Below the pieces are notes generated by a model, which worked only from the letters and a program-made list of their open reading frames with translations, was not told where the DNA came from and did not search any database. Shown here in pieces: positions 1-8,047 of a DNA stretch of 11,571 nucleotides. The stretch spans positions 1 to 11,571 of the forward strand of contig CAAFMG010000083.1 of NCBI GenBank assembly GCA_900763965.1, given 5' to 3'. The stretch's first letter is position 1. Every line of letters starts with the position of its first letter. The DNA is from an uncultured Oscillospiraceae bacterium. Lineage in GTDB: Bacteria > Bacillota > Clostridia > Oscillospirales > Oscillospiraceae. Position numbers and translations under genes: made by a program.

Positions 1-5
1 ATACG

Positions 6-1358
6 ATGGTATTGTCCAAGCAGGGGCGCTTGATCGCCTGCTTGCAGGAAAATCTCCGCATTCCCAGTGTGCGGGAGGAAGCCCTGCCGGATGCCCCCTA
101 TGGTGTCCCTGTCCGGAAAAGCCTGGAACATATTCTGAATGCCGCTGATGCCATGGGATTTCGTACCTGCAATGTAGACAATCACATCGGCTGGTGTGAA
201 TACGGGCAGGGAGAAGAAATGGTCGCTGTGTTGGGCCATCTGGATGTGGTGCCCGCCGGAGATGGCTGGAGTGTGGATCCCTGGGGCGGCGAGATCCGAG
301 ATGGTAAGGTCTTCGGTCGGGGCTCCATGGACGACAAAGGCCCCTGTGTTGCAGCCCTCTTTGCATTGGAGGCACTGCGGGATTGCGGCCTGCCCCTCAA
401 GCGCCGGGTGCGGCTGTTATTCGGCTGCTGCGAGGAAACCGGTGCCGCTGATGTACGCTATTACCTGGCGCAGGGCGGCGAGATCCCTGTCATGGGATTT
501 ACCCCGGATGCAGAATACCCGGTCATTCACGGAGAAAAAGGCATTCTTCATGCCAAATGCCGCCGCAGCCTTTCTCAGTCCGGCCCTCTGAAGCTGGTTT
601 TTGCCCAAGGCGGCGAGGCGGATAATGTAGTTCCCAGCTATGCCAAGGCAGAGCTGGAATGTGACCGGGCGCTTGCAGACATCATCGCCCGCACCACCAT
701 GGAAAAGGTGACCTTCACACCTACGGATACCGGTGTTCTGGTGGAGGCTCAGGGTGTAAACGCCCACGGAAGCATCCCCTGGGCCGGAGAGAATGCCATC
801 GGACGGCTGATTCTTGCCCTGAATACCCTGCCCTTTGAAGGGGAAATGGCGCAGATCCTTCGTTTCCTGTCGGAGAAGGTCGGCATGGACACCAAGGGCA
901 AGCTTGCCGGGATCCACCTGTGGGACGCACAATCCGGCGACCTCAGCTTTAACCTGGGTGTGATCACAGTGGAAAACGACACCATGGAGCTGCGCTTCAA
1001 TTATCGCTACCCGGTCACCTTCGCTTACGAGGATTGTGCCCCTGCTTTCCAAAAGCTTTTTGAAGACATGGGCTTTACAGTGGAGCAGGTGCATACCAAC
1101 AAGCTCTATATTCCCGCAGATGCGCCCCTCATTCAAACGCTTTTGAAGGTCTACAAGGCGCACACCGGCCTGGAGGGCACACCTATTTGCATCGGCGGCG
1201 GCACTTATGCAAAATCCCTGCCCAACATTGTGGCCTTTGGCCCCATGTTCCCCGGAGAGGAAATGCGGGAACATAAGCCGGATGAATACATTGAGATCCC
1301 GCAGCTGATGAAAAATGCGCAGATCATTGCATCTGCTATGTATGAAATGGCAAAATAA
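6..1358 (+). CDS. pepV: M20-family Mn/Zn-dependent dipeptidase (PepV/Sapep type), possibly 5'-partial
   Basis: Cytosolic metallopeptidase expected to hydrolyse dipeptides or aminoacyl-histidine-like substrates with a two-metal centre. The 450-residue reading carries the M20 signature: GHLDVVP (H78, D80), GRGSMDDKGP (bridging Asp 109/110), GCCEETGA (general base and metal ligand E143/E144), FTPDAEYP (D168), the dimerisation/lid-domain HGSIPWAGENA, and the C-terminal metal ligand His423 in EHKPDEYIEI. The DAEYPVIHGEKG stretch and the long lid domain are typical of the PepV/Sapep subgroup rather than of DapE or carboxypeptidase G2. The ATG lies only 6 nt from the window edge, no ribosome binding site is visible, the frame stays open to the edge, and the N-terminus is several residues shorter than family members usually are, so the true start may lie upstream. 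The TAA stop overlaps the AAGGAGG of the next gene, so the two are probably co-transcribed. Family assignment is firm; exact substrate is inferred. Confidence 0.92.
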   Translation: MVLSKQGRLIACLQENLRIPSVREEALPDAPYGVPVRKSLEHILNAADAMGFRTCNVDNHIGWCEYGQGEEMVAVLGHLDVVPAGDGWSVDPWGGEIRDGKVFGRGSMDDKGPCVAALFALEALRDCGLPLKRRVRLLFGCCEETGAADVRYYLAQGGEIPVMGFTPDAEYPVIHGEKGILHAKCRRSLSQSGPLKLVFAQGGEADNVVPSYAKAELECDRALADIIARTTMEKVTFTPTDTGVLVEAQGVNAHGSIPWAGENAIGRLILALNTLPFEGEMAQILRFLSEKVGMDTKGKLAGIHLWDAQSGDLSFNLGVITVENDTMELRFNYRYPVTFAYEDCAPAFQKLFEDMGFTVEQVHTNKLYIPADAPLIQTLLKVYKAHTGLEGTPICIGGGTYAKSLPNIVAFGPMFPGEEMREHKPDEYIEIPQLMKNAQIIASAMYEMAK

Positions 1359-1370
1359 GGAGGCAGCAAT

Positions 1371-2732
1371 ATGAACATCAATGACACCCTTCTGGATATG
1401 GGAGCCGGACTTCCGGATGATATCCGGCAGCACCAGCAGTTTGGAAATTACGCAGAGGCCATTCGCCTGATTGACCTGCGCCTTCAGCAGAACAACCTGC
1501 CGGACTGCCTGCGCAACTCCCTGATCGCCCATCGGGAGCGTTTTTGCCGGATCCCTGACCAGTTCCCCTATACCAAAGAGGAAGCACTGGCCATTCTGCG
1601 CAAGCAGATCCCGGATTTTACCATGGAAGAGCTGAATGATCAAATTGATTTGTGCAATGTCCGCTGGATCTATGTCAACGGCGAGATGCGGATCTTCCAG
1701 CGGTTCGATCAGACCCTGTTCGCTGTAGTAGATGACATCCGCAGCCGACTGCCTCAGACACAGGAGAATGTCCAGAGAACCGACTATGCCATGGGCATCA
1801 TGAAAGAAAAAGGGGTCATGGCAAACCGCATCCGCGTACGGCAGACCATCAAGCTGTCTGACGAGCTCTTCACTCCGGGGATGTTCCTGCGGGCTCATCT
1901 TCCCCTGCCCGCCGCCTGCCAGCAGCAGGCTGATATCCGCATTGAACGGATTTTCCCGGAAACTGCCTCCATTGCCCCGGAGGATGCCCCCCAGCGCACC
2001 ATTTGCTGGGAGGTTCGCCCTCAGGAAAATCCGGAATTTACGGTGGAGTATTCCTATACCCATACAGCCCGCTATCAGGATGTCTACAACGGAAAGGGTC
2101 AGCCGGGGGTTTATGACTTTGATTTGCAGGAGCAGTACCCTCACATTGTGTTCACTCCCTTTATCCGCAGTCTTTGCAAGGAGCTGACGGAAGGACTGGA
2201 GGATCCTCTGGCAAAGGCCCGGGCGATCTATGATTTTATTACCAGGAATATGCGCTATACCCATGTCCCGGATTATTTTGTTATGGACAGCATTGCCGAA
2301 AGCTGCGCCCGAAACTACAACGGTGACTGCGGTGTGTTCGCTCTGCTGTTTATCACCCTTTGCCGCTGCGCCGGTATCCCCGCCCGGTGGCAGAGCGGTC
2401 TGGTGGCCCGCCCGGAGGAAGCCGGCTGCCATGACTGGGCTCAGTTCTATGTAGAGCCCTACGGCTGGGTGTTTGCAGACCCCTCCTTCGGTGTCTCTGC
2501 CAATCGTCTGGGCAAGGAAGACCGCCGTCAGTTTGTTTTTGGAAATCTGGATCCCTACCGCATGGTTGCCAACCGTGCTTTCCAGGCAGATTTCACCATT
2601 CCTAAGACCCAGTGGCGGGCAGATCCCTATGACAATCAGGCCGGTGAACTGGAATCCGACAGCTGCGGCTTCCAGGCTAGCCAGCTGATCCGCACCCAGA
2701 CCACCCTTTCCTGCCAGGAGATCACCGGTTAA
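1371..2732 (+). CDS. Transglutaminase-like domain protein, cytosolic
   Basis: The protein has 453 residues. Its C-terminal half (about 275-400) is a transglutaminase/protease-like papain-fold domain with a complete apparent triad: Cys320 in NGDCGVFA, His354 in GCHDWAQF and Asp370 in VFADPSFG. The N-terminal 150 residues are mostly helical and I recognise no named domain; residues 150-260 look beta-rich. No signal peptide or membrane segment is visible, so action inside the cell is likely. Known members of this superfamily act as proteases, amidases or crosslinkers, and the sequence does not say which. The start is supported by AAGGAGG at 1357-1363, 7 nt before ATG, and only 12 nt separate it from the dipeptidase gene, which suggests a shared role in peptide turnover (inference). 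No terminator follows directly: 13 nt after its stop lies the 3' end of a minus-strand group II intron, which pushes the nearest hairpin to 4655-4692. Confidence 0.88.
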   Translation: MNINDTLLDMGAGLPDDIRQHQQFGNYAEAIRLIDLRLQQNNLPDCLRNSLIAHRERFCRIPDQFPYTKEEALAILRKQIPDFTMEELNDQIDLCNVRWIYVNGEMRIFQRFDQTLFAVVDDIRSRLPQTQENVQRTDYAMGIMKEKGVMANRIRVRQTIKLSDELFTPGMFLRAHLPLPAACQQQADIRIERIFPETASIAPEDAPQRTICWEVRPQENPEFTVEYSYTHTARYQDVYNGKGQPGVYDFDLQEQYPHIVFTPFIRSLCKELTEGLEDPLAKARAIYDFITRNMRYTHVPDYFVMDSIAESCARNYNGDCGVFALLFITLCRCAGIPARWQSGLVARPEEAGCHDWAQFYVEPYGWVFADPSFGVSANRLGKEDRRQFVFGNLDPYRMVANRAFQADFTIPKTQWRADPYDNQAGELESDSCGFQASQLIRTQTTLSCQEITG

Positions 2733-2745
2733 ACCCAATAATTCC

Positions 2746-2821
2746 ATCGGGTAGGAGGCTGGCTATTCAATAGCCAGCCGACCTCCCACAGAACCGTGCG
2801 TACCGGTCTGGTACACGGCTC
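2746..2821 (-). ncRNA. Group II intron domains V and VI
   Basis: Domain V is the 31-nt element at 2791-2821: GAGCCGTG pairs with CACGGTTC, a two-base CG bulge follows on the 3' side, and a distal TACC/GGTA helix is capped by AGACC. This is the catalytic metal-binding hairpin. Its distal part is three nt shorter than the usual 34-nt domain V and lacks a GNRA loop. Domain VI (about 2749-2785) contains a near-perfect palindrome, GGCTGGCTATT/AATAGCCAGCC around one G, on a basal stem GGGAGG/CCT(A)CCC whose bulged A is the expected branch point. Together they fix the intron 3' end to within a base or two. Confidence 0.85.
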
Positions 2822-2830
2822 CTCCCCTGT

Positions 2831-4252
2831 TTACGCCGCTACAGACTTGCGGTAGTAAGAATAAAAGAACTGGAATCCAGCCTTCTCAAGCCTTTCGTTT
2901 GAGAGGGCTGTTTGCAGTATAGGGCTGGATGCTATCCGCCAGTATCCCTTCCTGGAATTGGCAAGAATACCCGCATTTCTGTTGGAGATTCCCAGCTTCA
3001 GCAGGTTTCTCCATCTTGTGCGGACTCTTTTCCACTTCTTCCAGAACACCATGCGGATACGTTTGCGCATCCACTCGTCAATGCGCTGGAGGTACGCTCC
3101 CATATCCGCCAGCTTGTAGTAGTTCACCCAGCCGACCACATACCGTTTCAGGTCTATCTTCCACTTTTCGTAGTCGTTTACCGTTCTTCTGCTGGTGAGT
3201 TCTCTGACCCTTGCTTTCATCTTCGCCTTGGATTTGGCGTGAACTCGCAGGGCAAACCCTTTCCTTCCTTTGTAGAAGCCATAGCCCAGAAACTTTATCT
3301 TTCCGGCGTAGGCCACCACTGTCTTCTCCCGATTCACTTTTAGATACAGTTTCTTTTCAATGAATGGGACAATGTGTTCCAGGGTTTGTTCCGCACTGGC
3401 TTTGCTTCCGCAGAAGATTACCATATCATCTGCGTATCGAACAAAGCTGTGTCCTCTGCGTTCTAGCTCATGGTCAAGTTCGTTCAGCATGATGTTTGCG
3501 CACAAGGGACTTAACGGCCCTCCCTGCGGTACACCAACTTCCGTATCTTCAAAACGTCCGCACCACACAACTCCTGCTCTAAGATATTTATGAATCAGGC
3601 TCAATACCCGTCCATCTCTAATATCTCTTGCCAGAATCTCCATCAGCTTGCTCTGGTTGACGGTATCAAAGAACTTTTCCAAGTCCATATCCACCGTCCA
3701 CACTTTGCCTGCGTTCAGATATTCCCTGCTTTTCTTGAGAGCGTCATGGGAACTTCGTTTCGGTCGGAAGCCGTAACTCGTTTCTGCGAATTTCGTTTCG
3801 TAGATTGGCGTCAGCACCTGCGCAATTGCCTGCTGGATAACACGGTCTACTGCTGTTGGGATTCCCAGTTTTCGTGTCTTACCATTGTCCTTGGGTATTT
3901 CTACCCTTCGGACGGGCTGCGGCTGGTATTTTCCAGCCAGAATGGACTGTCGGATTTCCTCGCCGTTGTCCCTGAGATATTGCAGAAGTTCATCCACTTT
4001 CATCCCATCGACTCCCCCTGCCCCTTTGTTTTTCTTCACCCGCTTGTAGGCACGGTTCAGATTTCCGTGGCTCACGATTTCCTCCAGCAGTCCACTTGCT
4101 TGTCTGTCGGCATCGGCAGCGTTGTTTGGGGCTATCCTCTTGTCAATAAGCGCTTCTGTTTCCTCTTCGTGTTCCGCACTATCTCTCCACAGACAGCCAT
4201 TGCCACAGCAATGTTTTGTGCTTTCTTTTCTCTCGACTTCGGTAACCTTCAT
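2831..4252 (-). CDS. ltrA: Group II intron reverse transcriptase/maturase (LtrA family)
   Basis: Intron-encoded protein of 473 residues in intron domain IV, needed for splicing and target-primed reverse transcription. RT motifs run in order: NLNRAYKRVKKNKGAGGVDG (about 64-83), RKLGIPTAVDRVIQQAI (127-143), SYGFRPKRSSHDAL (159-172), VDMDLEKFFD with catalytic Asp188, PQGGPLSPL (242-250), the active-site YADD (273-276), and LKVNREKT/FLGYGF. The maturase X domain follows (roughly 365-465, with RTRWRNLLKLGI and GYWRIASSPIL). No HNH or other endonuclease domain follows X. From memory it resembles class C enzymes such as GsI-IIC. The start is supported by GGAGGTGG 8 nt before the ATG. The first 50 or so residues precede the RT0 region and contain a HCCGNGC cluster (14-20). 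No frameshift or stop is seen and all catalytic residues are present. Confidence 0.95.
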   Translation of the reverse strand: MKVTEVERKESTKHCCGNGCLWRDSAEHEEETEALIDKRIAPNNAADADRQASGLLEEIVSHGNLNRAYKRVKKNKGAGGVDGMKVDELLQYLRDNGEEIRQSILAGKYQPQPVRRVEIPKDNGKTRKLGIPTAVDRVIQQAIAQVLTPIYETKFAETSYGFRPKRSSHDALKKSREYLNAGKVWTVDMDLEKFFDTVNQSKLMEILARDIRDGRVLSLIHKYLRAGVVWCGRFEDTEVGVPQGGPLSPLCANIMLNELDHELERRGHSFVRYADDMVIFCGSKASAEQTLEHIVPFIEKKLYLKVNREKTVVAYAGKIKFLGYGFYKGRKGFALRVHAKSKAKMKARVRELTSRRTVNDYEKWKIDLKRYVVGWVNYYKLADMGAYLQRIDEWMRKRIRMVFWKKWKRVRTRWRNLLKLGISNRNAGILANSRKGYWRIASSPILQTALSNERLEKAGFQFFYSYYRKSVAA

Positions 4253-4651
4253 TTACTACCACCTCCAAGGGTTCCTCCCTTCCCAACGCCGTCGACTGCG
4301 TTGGTACTATGGATTCATCTGACTTCCTACGGCAAATCTTATTTCAACCATGCTTCGCAGAATCGCTCCGCATGTCCGCAGGACCTCCCCAGGTACTCGC
4401 ATGTTCCTTCTCACCATATACCTGCCATGGTTACTGAATATGTTTCCGTACAGCTATTGGGCTTTGACTTGCTATGCAGCCTTACCCACATATTCAGCCT
4501 TCATGATTTCTGTTCGTCAGGCCAGTGATTTGCCTCGAGCTTCCTTCAGATTCCCAGTTACCTGGGACACCCTTGCTCTTGGCTATATCCTTCCCGCTGT
4601 CGGGCGGATTAGGGACTTTCACCCTTTGAAACATACGCCCGCTGGGCGCAC
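4253..4651 (-). ncRNA. Group II intron 5' RNA region (domains I-III)
   Basis: This 399-nt stretch has no gene of its own. Read on the minus strand it starts GTGCGCCCAGCGGGCG, followed by AAAGGGTGAAAGTCCC and several short complementary arms, the usual look of intron domains I to III leading into the maturase gene in domain IV. A candidate EBS1 (ATAAGA) lies at 4337-4342. Open frames here on either strand have no ribosome binding sites and are considered chance. The detailed fold was not computed. Confidence 0.75.
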
Positions 4652-4654
4652 ATA

Positions 4655-4692
4655 AAAAACCACCGCAGTTCTTTCGAGCTGCGGTGGTTTTT
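4655..4692 (-). terminator. Rho-independent terminator of pyk, bidirectional in form; intron target
   Basis: A 14-bp perfect stem (4655-4668 with 4679-4692, core CCACCGCAG/CTGCGGTGG) encloses a 10-nt loop. It begins 6 nt past the pyk stop and has A/T runs on both flanks, so it could stop transcription from both strands. In the reconstructed locus without the intron, only 60 nt would separate the transglutaminase and pyk stop codons, and this hairpin would serve both. The group II intron begins 4 nt beyond the stem on the pyk-downstream side. Confidence 0.92.
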
Positions 4693-4698
4693 GACAGA

Positions 4699-6111
4699 TT
4701 AAATGATTTCCAACTTAATGGTGTTGGTATTGCCTGTAGAGCCATCCACCGGGCCGCCGGTGATGAGGATGTTGTCACCGGGCTGGAGGTTCAGCTTTTT
4801 CTTGGTTTCTTTCTTTGCATAGTAGAACATGACATCCATGCTGGGGAACTGATCGGCCATAATGGGGGTAACACCCCAGCTCATGGCCATCCGCCGCCAG
4901 ATCTTGCGATTGGTGGTCATGCCGATGATATCAAAGGGTGTGCGGAACCGGGAAACCAGCATAGCCGTGGTACCGGACACAGAGCAGACCACAATGGCCT
5001 TGGAATTCATATCCATTGCCATGGAGCAAACCGCATGGGAAATGCAGTCCAGAGTGTCCTGCCCGTTGTAAGGCACCGACAGGAAGCGCTGCTTGTAGTC
5101 GATGTGATTTTCGGTGTACTCAGCAATCTGAGACATGGCCTTGACCGATTCCACAGGGTACTTACCGGCAGCAGATTCTCCGGACAGCATGACACAGGAA
5201 GTTCCGTCATAGACCGCATTGGCCACGTCAGAGATCTCTGCACGGGTGGGGCGAGGGTTCTGGATCATGGATTCCAGCATTTCTGTGGCGGTAATGACCC
5301 ACTTACCCATTCCGCGGCAGATTTTGATCAGCTTCTTCTGAACTGCGGGAACCTCTACATAGGGAATCTCCACGCCCAGATCACCACGGGCGATCATCAC
5401 ACCGCTGCACGCCTGGCAGATCTCCACGGCATTGTCAATACCGGCCTGGTTTTCAATCTTGGCCACAATGGCAATGTCGTTTCCGCCGTTGGCATCCAGC
5501 AGCTCCCGGATATCCCGGACATCCTGGGCGCAGGAGACAAAGGAGGCTGCCACAAAGTCCACCCCATGCTGAACACCAAAGAGGATATCCGATTTATCCT
5601 GCTCTGACAGGTAGGGGCCGGACATGACCTTATTGGGGAAGGACATACTCTTGCGGTTGGACAGGGTACCGCCCACCTTGCAGATACAATGAATGTCATT
5701 TCCCTCAATGGTCTGCACCTCAAATTCCAGCAGTCCGTTGTTTACGGTGACCATATCACCGGCCTTCAGCTCATTGTGCAGGTTTTTATAGCTGACACTG
5801 ACCCGAGTCTCGTCGCCCTGGATATCCTCAGTGGTAAAGGTGAAGCTGCTTCCCTGTGCAATCTCGGCTTTACCTTCGGCAAAGGTGCCGATCCGGTATT
5901 CCGGGCCCTTGGTATCCAACAGGATGGGAATGGGCAGATTCAGCTTCTTGCGCACCTTCTTCACCAGTGCGATTTTCTTTTCCTGTTCTTCATAGGTACC
6001 GTGAGAAAAATTCAGCCGGGCGACATTCATGCCCGCCAGACACATTTGCGACAAAACCTCTTCGTTTTCGCTGGCAGGGCCAATGGTGCAGATAATTTTC
6101 GTCTTACGCAT
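4699..6111 (-). CDS. pyk: Pyruvate kinase, short form
   Basis: Converts phosphoenolpyruvate and ADP to pyruvate and ATP at the end of glycolysis, in the cytosol as a tetramer. The 470 residues include CTIGPAS (8-14), MNVARLNFSHG (28-38, with R32, N34 and S36), LLDTKGPEYRIG (64-75), the KIEN motif with K218 and E220, IARGDLGVEIP (240-250, metal ligand D244) and VITATEMLESMIQNPRPTRAE (272-292). The B domain spans about 71-167 and the C-terminal allosteric-type domain about 345-470. The extra PEP-utiliser domain found at the C-terminus of Bacillus-type enzymes is absent. In the usual GPEIRTG motif, I and T are replaced by Y and I. The start at 6111 is chosen over an in-frame ATG 15 codons upstream because AAAGGAG sits 7 nt before it and the homologous N-terminus begins here. 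It lies 67 nt downstream of asnB, with its own promoter. Confidence 0.97.
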   Translation of the reverse strand: MRKTKIICTIGPASENEEVLSQMCLAGMNVARLNFSHGTYEEQEKKIALVKKVRKKLNLPIPILLDTKGPEYRIGTFAEGKAEIAQGSSFTFTTEDIQGDETRVSVSYKNLHNELKAGDMVTVNNGLLEFEVQTIEGNDIHCICKVGGTLSNRKSMSFPNKVMSGPYLSEQDKSDILFGVQHGVDFVAASFVSCAQDVRDIRELLDANGGNDIAIVAKIENQAGIDNAVEICQACSGVMIARGDLGVEIPYVEVPAVQKKLIKICRGMGKWVITATEMLESMIQNPRPTRAEISDVANAVYDGTSCVMLSGESAAGKYPVESVKAMSQIAEYTENHIDYKQRFLSVPYNGQDTLDCISHAVCSMAMDMNSKAIVVCSVSGTTAMLVSRFRTPFDIIGMTTNRKIWRRMAMSWGVTPIMADQFPSMDVMFYYAKKETKKKLNLQPGDNILITGGPVDGSTGNTNTIKLEII

Positions 6112-6146
6112 GATATTTCTCCTTTGCTTTGATTCTGTCTGGCAAC

Positions 6147-6175
6147 AGTTTACCACGGGTTCCCCGCTCCGTCAA
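6147..6175 (-). promoter_or_regulatory. Sigma-A-type promoter of pyk
   Basis: Read on the minus strand, TTGACG (6170-6175) and TAAACT (6147-6152) are exactly 17 bp apart, in the short asnB-pyk gap. Transcription would start near 6140 and give a leader of about 30 nt before the pyk ATG. The spacer contains a small dyad, CGGG-GAA-CCCG, that could be part of an operator, but this is speculative. No terminator is seen between asnB and pyk, so read-through from asnB is also likely. Confidence 0.7.
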
Positions 6176-6178
6176 TCC

Positions 6179-7996
6179 TTAAATCAGGATATCCACCTGG
6201 TAATGCCGCAGCCAAAAGTCCAGCTGCAACAGGTATGCCATGGTCTGCGGGCGGCCCATCAGCTGGCCATACCAGGGCCAAGGGCTGTTGCCCTCCAGGT
6301 ACTCCCCTACGCCTTTTCGGGACAGCAGCCGGAACACCGGGGCTTCCTTTTGGTTCAGCAGCCCTTCAAACCGCTGGAAAATCAGCTTTTCGTAGTGCGG
6401 ATCATGGGTTTTGGGATAGGGGCTCTTTTTCCGGTGGAGCACCTGGGTCGGAAGCACACCGGTCATGGCTTTGCGCAGGAGACCCTTCTCCTGTCCGCCC
6501 AGATCCTTATACATCCAGGGAACGCCATAGAGATACTCTGCGATCCGGTGGTCACAGAAGGGTACCCGTACCTCCAAGGAGGAATACATACTCATTCTGT
6601 CCTTCCTGTCCAGAAGGGTCTGCATAAACCACCGGAAATTCAGATTCACCATTTCCTTCATCCGCTTTTCCAGGGCGGTATTTTCTGGCAAAATATCACT
6701 TTCCCGGCAGGTTTTGTCATAGGCTTCCCGGACAAATTCTTCCGGATCAGAAGAAACTCCGGGAAGCAGAAGCCTAATGCGGTCAGCGGTGTTCTGCGCC
6801 CAGGGGAAGCCGTCTGCATCCCGAATTTCCGGATCCCGGTACCAGGGATATCCGCCGAAAATCTCATCGGCACATTCTCCCGACAGAGCCACCGTCACCG
6901 TGTCCCGGATCTCCCGGCAGAAGGCCAGCAGAGAAAAGTCAACATCCGCCATTCCCGGCAGGTCTCTGGCAATGGTGGCATCCTCCAAGGCAGAGACCAG
7001 CGCCTCCGGGGTCAGCACTGTCCAGTGGTGCCGGGAATGAATGGCCTGCTGCATCAGGCGGATATAGTCATCATCGGAGTTGGGCTGAAATTTGCTGGCC
7101 CGGAAGTAGATGTCATTGTCCAGGTAATCCACGGAGAAAGTGGGCAGGATCTCCCCCCGCTGGGCCATGGCCTGGGCACACAGGGCGCTGATCAGGCTGG
7201 AATCCAGTCCCCCGGACAAAAAGGTGCCGATGGGCACATCAGAAACCAACTGCCGGGAGATGGCATCCCGCACCAAAAATCCCACCTTTTCTACGGTGTC
7301 GGCAAGAGAGTCCGTATGCTCATGATCCCGCAGCTGCCAATAGCGGTGAACACATAATTTTCCATGGGAATAGTATCCCATGCACCCCGGCTCCAGCTCC
7401 TGGATCCCCCGGAAAACACCGCTTCCCGGAAGCCGCCCCGGCCCCAGCAGGATCAGCTGAAAAATGCCGGTTTCGTCGATCTCCGCCCGGAATGTGGGAT
7501 ACTGAAGAATGGTTTTGATCTCCGAGGCAAACAGCAGCCCGCCTGCGTGATCTGCATAAAACAGGGGCTTCACCCCGATTCGATCCCGGGCAAGGAACAG
7601 TCTTTGCGCCCGATTCTCCCAAATGCCAAACGCAAAGATTCCATTGAACCGTTCCAAGCAGGCTGCGCCCCACTGGGCATAGCTGTGCAGCACCACCTCG
7701 GTGTCTGAATACCCTTGGAAGTGATGTCCCAAGGTTTCCAGCTCCTGCCGGATCTCCCAGGTGTTATAAAGCTCCCCATTGTACACCAGCGTATAGGTCT
7801 CTCCACCCCAATCCAACACCATGGGCTGCTGTCCGCCTTGGGGGTCGATCACCGCCAGTCGGGTATGCAGTAGGGCGCAGTTTTCCGACTGATAGCACCC
7901 GCTGCCATCCGGGCCTCTGCGCTTCATAGTCTCCAGCATCTTCTCCAGTACCGCCGGATCTGCCATCAGATCCAGTATTCCGGCAATGGCACACAC
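6179..7996 (-). CDS. asnB: Asparagine synthetase, glutamine-hydrolysing
   Basis: Makes asparagine from aspartate, ATP and glutamine-derived ammonia, with AMP and pyrophosphate as by-products. From a GTG start the protein has 605 residues. The N-terminal class II glutamine amidotransferase domain has Cys2 in CAIAGIL, RRGPDGSG (26-33), HTRLAVID (44-51) and YNGELYN (72-78). The synthetase domain has the ATP-pyrophosphatase loop SGGLDSS (261-267), SGECADEIFGGY (372-383) and RKDRMSMYSSLEVRVPFCDH (464-483). The start is uncertain: ATG and GTG codons are adjacent (7999 and 7996). GTG is preferred because the catalytic Cys must become the N-terminal residue, although AAAGGA at 8008-8013 is better spaced for the ATG (8 nt versus 11 nt). 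Longer in-frame starts at 8008 and 8017 would bury the Cys. The gene is divergent from the one at 8095 and upstream of pyk on the same strand. Confidence 0.95.
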   Translation of the reverse strand: MCAIAGILDLMADPAVLEKMLETMKRRGPDGSGCYQSENCALLHTRLAVIDPQGGQQPMVLDWGGETYTLVYNGELYNTWEIRQELETLGHHFQGYSDTEVVLHSYAQWGAACLERFNGIFAFGIWENRAQRLFLARDRIGVKPLFYADHAGGLLFASEIKTILQYPTFRAEIDETGIFQLILLGPGRLPGSGVFRGIQELEPGCMGYYSHGKLCVHRYWQLRDHEHTDSLADTVEKVGFLVRDAISRQLVSDVPIGTFLSGGLDSSLISALCAQAMAQRGEILPTFSVDYLDNDIYFRASKFQPNSDDDYIRLMQQAIHSRHHWTVLTPEALVSALEDATIARDLPGMADVDFSLLAFCREIRDTVTVALSGECADEIFGGYPWYRDPEIRDADGFPWAQNTADRIRLLLPGVSSDPEEFVREAYDKTCRESDILPENTALEKRMKEMVNLNFRWFMQTLLDRKDRMSMYSSLEVRVPFCDHRIAEYLYGVPWMYKDLGGQEKGLLRKAMTGVLPTQVLHRKKSPYPKTHDPHYEKLIFQRFEGLLNQKEAPVFRLLSRKGVGEYLEGNSPWPWYGQLMGRPQTMAYLLQLDFWLRHYQVDILI

Positions 7997-8047
7997 CATC
8001 AACCACATCCTTTCCATCCCTCTATTCTATGCCGGGGCAGCCGATTC

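Larger units (their letters stand above)
2746..4651 (-). mobile_element. Group II intron with maturase (class C-like), complete, inserted after the pyk terminator
   Basis: A retroelement of about 1.9 kb read on the minus strand. The 5' end is GTGCGCCC (first base complements 4651), matching the group II GUGYG start. The 3' end is CCTACCCGAT (last base complements 2746), preceded by recognisable domain V (2791-2821) and domain VI. In domain VI, GGGAGG pairs with CCT and CCC leaving one bulged A (complement of 2752), 7 nt from the 3' end, as expected for a branch-point adenosine. The 5' exon is the pyk terminator and its T-run, ending TTTTTTAT; insertion just after intrinsic terminators is the known habit of class C introns. 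A candidate EBS1 (ATAAGA, 4337-4342) could pair with TTTTAT with one G-U wobble (inference). No HNH endonuclease domain is present in the encoded protein, also as in class C. All parts look intact, so it may be mobile. Confidence 0.9.

Noticed and set aside
417..2747. A 776-codon open frame on the minus strand antisense to the dipeptidase and transglutaminase genes
   Set aside because: It runs opposite two clear genes with intact catalytic motifs, has no recognisable domain, and such long antisense frames are common under this codon bias.
2757..2781. Strong palindrome after the transglutaminase gene, as a possible terminator for it
   Set aside because: It has no following T-run on the plus strand and is explained as the domain VI hairpin of the intron.
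3590..4528. A 312-codon plus-strand frame inside the intron
   Set aside because: Antisense to the maturase and to structured intron RNA; no start signal or known domain.
6029..7357. A 442-codon plus-strand frame across pyk and asnB
   Set aside because: Antisense to two conserved enzymes and spans their intergenic promoter; no domain seen. The similar frame at 4684-5607 is rejected likewise.
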